This document shows, one piece after another, positions 56,576 through 64,000 of a stretch of 64,000 bases of DNA; the stretch's first letter is position 1, and the number at the start of each line of letters is the position of its first letter. Both the position numbers and the translations under genes were made by a program. The notes beneath the pieces were generated by a model that was given only the letters and a program-made list of their open reading frames with translations, made no database searches and was not told where the DNA came from. Location: contig OZ316893.1 in the NCBI GenBank assembly GCA_973895155.1, positions 19,964,001 to 20,028,000 of the forward strand. Direction: 5' to 3'. This DNA is from Marsupella aquatica (lineage: Eukaryota > Marchantiophyta).

Positions 56576-57972
56576 GAGGGATATGCTTAATAGACCCCAA
56601 CCTGGAGATAGTTTGCTTGATCAGCCCCCTGGAAACATTTTTGCCCCAAGCGGCCCCCTCTTTATGATCCTTTCCCTTTGTTCTTCTATAAGTTATTATA
56701 AAGTGAGTTTCTGCCTTACAAAGACCAAATTGGGTCACTCATCACTGTAGCCATTTCAACCACGAACCATGCTCAGAATTACAGTGATCGAGCGTTGTCA
56801 AGCCGCAACCATTCTCGGGCCGCAACCTGAACTGTAGGCGTTGAACGTTTGTGCTGCTTATACATCGACATTAGGGTTATTCTCATGCGAAGACATTGAC
56901 ATGAATAACTTCGCTTTATAAACATCATTCCGTATTTTTTTGATATCCTCCCATTCTGTTTTTCTTGTCCACGCTCGAACAGTGACGACTTCTCAACGGC
57001 TTTTCACGAGGGGCATGGTTCACATGTACAACTGAAGTGAGGTTTAAGGAATGGGAGGATATCAAAAACCCTAAATACCCCTTCATATGGACAGTTTCTA
57101 TAATTTAATTGGTAATGCCCGATCATGATTCAGTCATGGTTGATATGAATGCACTCAGAAAAAACCAGGGCTATAAAGTAGTAAGACAATCACATATATG
57201 AAAGGGAAACAACCCAAGAGTAAATAATAACCTGCAGGTCTTACATTACAAAACCAGCCAATGAAATGTTAATAGGGGACCAGTATCTATCACTAATTGC
57301 AAATTGAATTTAGGTGAGAAGACAATGCTAAGTGTGGTGGGAAGATAATGTCCACAATGTCTTCCCAAACAGTGCATTCATACCAACCATGACTGAATCA
57401 TGATCGGACATTACCAATTAAATTATAGATCGAAACTCTCCATATGAAGGGGTATTTAGGGTTTAGGGCATTTTTTTGACATCCTCCCATGATTCCTTAA
57501 ACCTCACTTCGATCAGTTGTACATGTGAACCATGCGCCTCGTGAAAAGCTGTTAAGAAGTTGTCACCGTTTGAGCGTGGATAAGAAAAACAGAATGGGAG
57601 GATATCAAAAAAATACGGAATGATGTTTATAAAGCGAAGGTATTCATGTCAATGTCTTTGCATGAGAATAACCTTAATGTCAATGTATAAGCGGCGCAAA
57701 CATTCAACGCCTACGGTTCAGTTTGCGGCCCGGGAACGGTTGCGGCTTGACAACGCTCGGTCACTGTGATTCTGAGCATGGTTCGTGGTTGAAATGGCTA
57801 TAGTGACAAGTGACCCAATTTGGTCTTTGTAAGACAGAAACTCACTTTATAAGAACTTTTAGAAGAACAAAAGGTACGGATCATAAAGAGGGGGTCGATT
57901 GGGGCAAAAATGTTTCTAGGGGGCTGATCAAGCAAACTATCTCCAGGAGGGGGTCTATTGAGTATATCCCTC
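56576..57972. mobile_element. Mutator-like foldback element with 580-600-bp terminal inverted repeats
   Basis: The left arm 56576-57155 and right arm 57371-57972 are reverse complements of each other with mostly single-base differences. They are separated by a 215-bp loop. The element starts GAGGGATAT and ends ATATCCCTC. It is flanked on both sides by the identical 9-mer CTAGCCATT (56567-56575 and 57973-57981). A 9-bp target duplication with very long terminal repeats is typical of TIR-MULE elements. No transposase is present in the loop, so it is non-autonomous. If transcribed through, the RNA would fold into a hairpin of nearly 600 bp. Family assignment rests on target-duplication length and arm length. 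Confidence 0.88.
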
Positions 57973-58214
57973 CTAGCCATTAGATCTAATTGATTAAAGC
58001 ATTCATTAGATCATTGGCTAATAAAGAAGAGAAAAAGGTGGATTTTGGATTTCTTATATTGACGAATTAGATTAGATGTTGATAAGTATCGCTAACTATG
58101 TGACTTTAAACTAACAGTACTTTTTTAAGTTACTTAGTCATAACTTATTACGGGTCCAGTTAGAGACTTCTGTAAATCTGAAAATTCTGTCAAAATTCCA
58201 CGTCACCTTGTAAA

Positions 58215-58460
58215 TATCCAGCCATTAGATGGTTTGAATCCAACCATCTACATCCATTTTGTGTGTGAAGACTCGTGTGAAGGCTCGTGTGGCCTCTCAA
58301 CTGAAAATGAGCTTTCCTACTATTAGATGTTATGAATCCAACCATCCAGATTCATTTTGTGTGTGAATACTCGTGTGGTCTCTTAGCTCAAAAAGAACTT
58401 TTACACCATTAGATGTTTTGAATCCAATGATCTATGTTGCTTTTGTGTATGAAACCTCGT
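58215..58460. repeat. Tandem array, three diverged units of about 105 bp
   Basis: Each unit has CATTAGATG(G/T)T-TGAATCCAA(C/T)CATCTA, ATTTTGTGTGTGAA and ACTCGTGTG blocks in the same order. The array lies about 240 bp to the right of the foldback element. Confidence 0.75.
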
Positions 58461-58969
58461 GTGAAGAGTAATGTCACTTCTCGACACAAACAACTCTATT
58501 AAACTAAACCTATCCATGCTTGGATGTTGACATAACTAGATTATGACGTTTATGGTGCCTAAGGAATAAGAAGAACTTGGGGAGTAGGTCGGCTTTGAAA
58601 AAAATCAATATTTGAGAAATCTCCAGCTTGGGTATTAGGTATATTTTAAAAGGCAATTTAATTGCAATAAAATAAACTAAATAAAGCTTTGTAAGCAACA
58701 TATAAAGCATTCTCTCAACCTCTTGACGCCATACAAGTAAAATGGGAAAGAATATTAGAAATATAAATAGGGGTGAAAAATCATGAGGAAGGCGGGGTGA
58801 ATATGTGAGGGTTTGGTCATGGGAAACTTACATTGAAGTTTAATGCAAGGATTATTACAATGTTAACATGTGGAAGGGTCTAGCTATGAAAATATTGTTT
58901 TGAAGTGGTATTGAATGTTAGATTTTTGGGATGTAAATTCTAGAGTATTATAACCTTGTTTTTAAGTTA

Positions 58970-59820
58970 CAACTTCAGTTGACAAACAATACTCAAACCC
59001 TTGAATATATGTGTACCAATTGCTTTAACTTATGACCTTATTGATTTTGAAGTTACAAATGGGATCAAACATTATAAAGACCCTTGTAGATGTGTGTACC
59101 AAAATGCCTTGACTTGTAACGTTCCCGGATAACCTAATTTTGATTTTGAAGTTACACCTAGGGTCAAGCAGTACACTAATCCTTGTAGATGTGTGTACCA
59201 TAATGTCTTAACTTGTAGTTACCTTATATTCATTTTATAAGTTACAACTGGGGTCAAACAGTACACTGACCCTTGTAGATGTGTGTACCAGAATGCCTTA
59301 ACTTGTAACTTTATATTGATTTTGAAGTTACAAATGGGGTCAAACAATACACCGACCCTTGCGGATGTGTGTATCAGAATGCCTTAACTTGTAACCTTCT
59401 ATTGATTTTATAAGTTATAGTTGGGGTCAAACAGTACACCGACCCTTGCAGATATGTATACCATGATGCGTTAACTTGTAACTTTATATTGATTTTGAAG
59501 TTACAAATGGGGTCAAACAATACACCGACCCTTGCGGATGTGTGTATCAGAATGCCTTAACTTGTAACCTTCTATTGATTTTATAAGTTATAGTTGGGGT
59601 CAAACAGTACACCGACCCTTGCAGATATGTATACCATGATGCGTTAACTTGTAACTTTATATTGATTTTGAAGTTACAACTGGGGTCAAACAATACACTG
59701 ACCCTTGCGGATGTGTGTACCAGAATGCCTTAACTTGTAACCTTATATTGATTTTGAAGTTACAATTATCATTAGGGTAGAACATTACACCAACCTTTGC
59801 ATATGTGTGTACTATAGTTT
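58970..59820. repeat. Satellite array of 86-87-bp units with a 173-bp higher-order repeat
   Basis: About ten units start GTTACAA/GTTATAG and contain GGGGTCAAAC, CACCGACCCTTGC, GATGTGTGTA and TTAACTTGTAAC blocks. Two adjacent dimers, 59327-59499 and 59500-59672, appear identical over 173 bp while flanking monomers differ. Recent amplification of a dimer is therefore superimposed on an older monomer array. Confidence 0.9.
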
Positions 59821-62280
59821 ATTGCCTTAACTTGAATAATATGATATGGACCTTATAATTATAGTACCCGATTGATAATAAACTTAAGTGAATAATTTTA
59901 GGTACAAAGAGCTAACTTCTCCATTTTTGGAATCCAACAAAGGGCAAATTTCACTTTCTTAATATGTAATGCTCTGATAAGATAACCATAACAATATGAA
60001 ACAAGATTACAAAAGACTCATCTATCTACCAAGAGCATTGCTTTCTACAAATAAATTGCAAATTACAATTACTTATAGTTTTGTTAAGATTGCATAAATC
60101 TATTGTGTTGATTCAAATAAAAGCTCTAAGGGTTGTGGCAAATAATTAATATACTAATATTTACACATCCATATATGATAATGCTACAAATTTTTAGCTA
60201 ATCTGATAATTTATTTGAAAATAAACACTATTATGATAGATATTACATAAGTAAAAATTAGATTTTAAAGTATAGATAGATTCCATGCTTGATTTAGCTT
60301 TATGAGTTAACAACTTTAGCAATCACATTTATTCAACGAGGAACAAAGAGAGAAACAAACCTCTATTTCAAGCCTTAGATGATAGCTTGGGGTTGTTTCT
60401 TAGTGATGCCAAAATTTGTCTACAAACTCACACAAAATTGCTCATGTCAATTGAATGGACAAAATATCAAGTCACTTCACAAATAACAAATAAACACAAA
60501 TTCTAGTCATAAAAAACATGCACTGATATAAACATTTACCTTGATGGTCGTCACCATGAGAAATCTTAAAAAAATATCTTGTATGCCACTTGAGTGTAGC
60601 TCTCCTAGGCCTTATTCAAACATATTCCTTGAATACACACCAAAAAAATCATAACTATAATGTCAAAACTCACTTGCACATTCAAGACTAATCAACTATT
60701 CTCAAAAAATTAAACTATTCTATTATTATAAAATCTCTACAAAAATAAGGCTATGACTTTCTATTGATTAATAAAACATACATTTAAAATACAGAAATGA
60801 AGTTAGTATGTTTCTTCTCTCTTGAAGGTGCCTGTATATAAAGTTACTCTCTTCCCAACATGATCATTATGATTCTACACTTATGGGTTTTTTCTTTGTT
60901 TCCATTTGTCATTAAAATTGATGAGAATTTTGTTTTTGTCATTACTAAACAAATCATGATGAATAAATTACACTTTCCAAACAAAAAGTATACTTGTCTC
61001 CCCACAAAACAATTAAAAAACTAATGCTATAAATAGTTTTTGAGTTTATGAATTTGTTTGTTAGTGATGTCAACTTTTATTATGAAAACTTCAAATAATT
61101 TTAAAAACATTACATAATTTTATAGACAAGTCCAATGCATAATTATCCATTGCACCAAAACATTGCAAGACAATGAAGTGCAGGTGATTGCCTAGCTCCT
61201 TGCCTCCAAGATAGTTTGTTGCTCACCATTGTGATGAAGAATTTGTCACTCGAACAAGCTAGGTGATTGCTACAGTGAGGAGTTGCAATGTGAATTACAT
61301 AGAGAGATGAAATGAACATGAGAGAGGTGGAGACAAACAAAGGATGACAACATTAAGTAGCACGCTAAAAGCTCCTTCCAAATTCTTGGCACTGTATTTG
61401 GACACATCATAGAGTTTTGGCAGACTTGATAACCAGGAAAGACCAAAAAAGAGAATTAGTAAAACAAAAAAATACAATATTATCAATGTGTTAAAAAAAT
61501 TGAGTTGGACCCACATACTAGTTCGTTTTGGTTTTTCATGATGTTGTCTCTGTGTCTAGGGGTGGTCAACATCTTGAGATGCACCTAAAGAGATTTTTTA
61601 TCATAATTTGGTCATCTCAAATCCGTTCGTTGTGCTGCAATTCTCAACATTGCCTCCTAGATTGGGGACCTACTCAACCCGCTACTCACTAAAACAATGT
61701 GAATAAAAATGAATGCCCCATTCAAACCAATAAGATGAAAGAGATTGAAGGGAAACAAAAAAGACAAAAGGATTAGGATTGGGGGACAAGAGAAAAAAAT
61801 GGGGGAGGGAGGGGTGAGCAAGGAGGGGAAAGAAATTCGGGTTTCCAGAGTTTCCATTTACAGCTTTAGTCACTGACAAATTAGCTCCTACTTTTGTTAA
61901 TCTTTAGTTTAGGGTTAACCACTAATTATTGAAATTTGGTATATGTGTTTATTGACTGGATATATAGATTGAAGTCTTGTAGTGAGTCAATGTGGTAGGG
62001 TTTTCTTTGCATGAATTGCGTTAGTAGAATTTAAAGAACTAATGGGGACAGGCAGTACAGAATATGAAGATGAGAATGATTCATTTACTCTTAGTGTGTC
62101 ACTCTTGAAATAGTGAACCTCTACCAAATTGGACTTGTGTATTTAAATATATTCCCAAGTAAATGGGTCAATGACTGATAATGTTGCAAATGGGGAAACA
62201 TATTAATTCTGGGAACTTGGTGTAAAATATTTTTTAATTATTTTTTTGAAAAATTTGTGAAACCCCACAGAAAGGGAAAA

Positions 62281-62337
62281 GTCAACCACAATAGTTGAAC
62301 CCAAGACCTATAAGTCTCTATTCAAGTGAGCTAACAC
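62281..62337 (-). repeat. tRNA-like SINE head, reverse strand
   Basis: On the minus strand a box-A-like TTAGCTCACTTGAATAGAG (rightmost part) is followed by a box-B-like TTGGGTTCAACTAT at typical spacing. The remaining tRNA fold is incomplete. It is probably the promoter end of a SINE, with the body extending to lower coordinates. Confidence 0.42.
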
Positions 62338-63126
62338 AAAGTCATACCTATCTGGGAAATTATTATTAATTTTGGGAACTTAATTCTTGAATCCCCCTTC
62401 TAGACAGGGTGGGCTGGCTGAAAACCAATCTATTTGAAGAGATGTATGTTAGAAAAAAAATCTTCTCTTACACTTGTGATGGGACAATCAATTTATCACA
62501 AAGCTCAATTCAAACGCAGAGGAGTCCTTCAAATCACTTTGGGCTCTATTAAAGTGGGTATTTTATTCAAACAAAAATTACTTTTGCAAAGTGGAATGCA
62601 AACAGAAAATGAAAAACTATAAAACAAGGTTATGCCATTTTATAGGTGGTTGTGTTTCAAATTTGGAAGGGCATTTTGGGTGAAAATAATGAAACTGAAA
62701 CAAATGGAAGGAATAACCAAAAAGAAAATTATATTTAGTGTGAATGAATGAAAGTGAAAGAGTGAATGCACGGTTTTTCAAAGCAAGAAGAAAAAGGGAA
62801 CACTACTGTTCAAGGATCACGTCTTCCCAATACCATCCATGCAGAGGAAGTGCTACACATTCCATAAGGTATTGCATGACTCTCGTATGGACTAAAAGGA
62901 GGAGTTTAATTGCAGGTAGTACATAGTCAATAAGGTATTGCAATGTGTAATCAATCAGAGAAAGAAGAGACCAAAAAAATAGTTTTTAAAATGGGGAAAC
63001 AGGGGGGCGTGGACGGGTTAAGGTTTAAAAGGAATAAAGAAAGAAAATGCCATTCTCAGTTTGTGTGATGCACGGGGATAGAACTCGTAGGTATATATGA
63101 ACTGCAAAATCTTCAAAATTTGTAGC

Positions 63127-63352
63127 CCATGGCCACGAACAGTGTACCTAGATGTCATTATTTTAACTTCAAAACAGTGTATGCACGACCCATGCATGGG
63201 TTCGTACCAAAGAAGTTTATCTAAGATCTCCTATTTTTACTTTAAAACCGTGTATGCACCATCCATGCATAGGTTCGTATCAAAGCAGTTTATCTAGATC
63301 TCATATTTTTACTTTAAAACAGTGTATGCACCATAGATGCATGGGTTTTACA
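63127..63352. repeat. Tandem array, about three units of 73 bp
   Basis: Units begin near 63162, 63235 and 63307 with TTTAACTTCAAAACAGTGTA or a variant. Each has CCATGCATGGGTTCGTA and AGTTTATCTA-GATCT blocks; a partial unit precedes the first. Confidence 0.8.
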
Positions 63353-63700
63353 AGTGTTTAGGAGATTACTAAAAAATGTCATTTAAACTTCTCCCTAACA
63401 CTACTTTAAGTTTTGTCCCTTATTTATTTATTGCGCTAAAGTGATCTTCCCTACCCTAAAGAGTCACATATGACAAAGTAATTGGAGTCCCCCATTTAAA
63501 TGATAGCTTTCTAAATTTAATGCACTGTTTTTATTTTCCCTTTGGTGGTCTAGCACCCTTTTTCCCTTCCCTTTATTGTGTTTCTTCGCCTTTGGAACCA
63601 TGTCTCCAGGTTTTCCCACTTTGACGTTTTTTTCCCTGTCGCTTTTAATTATATATTATGTACAATTGTGAAAGCTTTTTCTAAGTCAAAATTCATCCTC

Positions 63701-64000
63701 CATCCAAAATGATAGCTTCCTGCCCCTTGTTCTTGAGATATTTGGGTGTCTCCATCATCAGTTCGACGGGCTTCTTTGCCAAACTGCTCGGGATGTTCAC
63801 GGCCGGATGGGTCCCACCGCGCCCCTGCTATCTGTTTTGAGCACGCACTTTCGCCAACGCATTTCAGTCACCTTACAACGTGCTCAAGCTCGGGCCGTCT
63901 ATCGTCGATCTCTGAGAGTGGGTGCTAGTGTGACTCCGCAGCGGCTAGCCCCCCTAGAGGACATTCCTGTCCCACTTGCCGATCTAGTTTCGACACTTGA
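63701..64000 (+). CDS. Partial open frame running off the right edge, possibly transposon-derived
   Basis: One frame stays open from before 63701 to the window end. It includes FGCLHHQFDGLLCQTARDVH, then LLSVLSTHFRQRISVTLQRA and ending in PLEDIPVPLADL. GC content rises sharply relative to the AT-rich region before it, and codon use looks coding-like. The texture (HHQ-D-LL, then LS-L---FRQR-S--LQRAQA) reminds me of uncharacterised plant mobile-element frames, but I cannot name a family. The start and any introns lie outside what can be judged. Confidence 0.4.

Larger units (their letters stand above)
57973..63700. other. AT-rich, gene-free satellite region
   Basis: The stretch holds three about 105-bp units (58215-58460), the 86/173-bp satellite (58970-59820), long AT-rich DNA from 59850 to 62700, a SINE head at 62281-62337 and a 73-bp tandem array (63127-63352). 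No gene was recognised. Confidence 0.45.

Noticed and set aside
58970-59820. Regular repeats considered as a CRISPR-like array
   Set aside because: Units are contiguous without unique spacers, in a plant nuclear context; this is a satellite.

Overview
This window is nuclear genomic DNA of a land plant. It has spliceosomal GT-AG introns, a xyloglucan endotransglucosylase gene, a CASP-like membrane protein, a peroxisomal-type enoyl-CoA hydratase 2, a short TTTAGGG telomere-like run, a tRNA-Phe gene with a plant-style CAA leader, and plant transposon types (solo LTR, tRNA-derived SINE heads, Mutator-like foldback). Low gene density and much old repeat DNA fit a seed-free plant such as a bryophyte, but I cannot prove the lineage from sequence alone.

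Layout. At 0.6-2.2 kb is a three-exon minus-strand gene for a four-helix CASP-like protein. From 2.2 to 12.4 kb is mostly repeat-rich intergenic DNA with one tRNA-Phe gene at 8073-8145. At 12.8-15.4 kb is a four-exon plus-strand XTH gene preceded by a 144-bp tandem duplication. At 18.0-18.8 kb is an intact three-exon minus-strand gene for V-ATPase subunit e. At 21.7-26.0 kb is an eleven-exon minus-strand gene for enoyl-CoA hydratase 2. At 28.9-31.0 kb is a gene for a C2H2 zinc-finger/NYN-nuclease protein. From 31 to 44 kb the DNA is transposon and satellite remnants, including a broken Crypton-like tyrosine-recombinase gene. At 43.8-44.9 kb a second, inverted copy of the V-ATPase e gene appears. 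It has a destroyed splice acceptor and sits behind a detached piece of its own 3' end. It is followed at 45.3-49.9 kb by an eleven-exon gene for the MOCS3/CNX5 sulfur-carrier activating enzyme. From 50 kb to the right edge there are tandem repeats, a solo LTR, SINE heads, a 1.4-kb foldback element with 9-bp target duplications, an 86/173-bp satellite, and an open frame running off the edge.

How the parts relate. The genes look like independent housekeeping and wall genes, not a pathway cluster: wall remodelling (XTH), vacuolar proton pumping (VHA-e), fatty-acid beta-oxidation (ECH2), Moco synthesis and tRNA thiolation (CNX5), and probable RNA cleavage (NYN). The structural theme is inverted duplication. 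The two V-ATPase e loci are inverted about 26 kb apart with similar repeat arrays upstream of each. Inside that span a second inverted pair (26.1-27.0 and 35.7-37.0 kb) encloses the NYN gene and the Crypton-like remnant. All exon structures given here were built by hand from splice signals and frame continuity; no transcript evidence was available.
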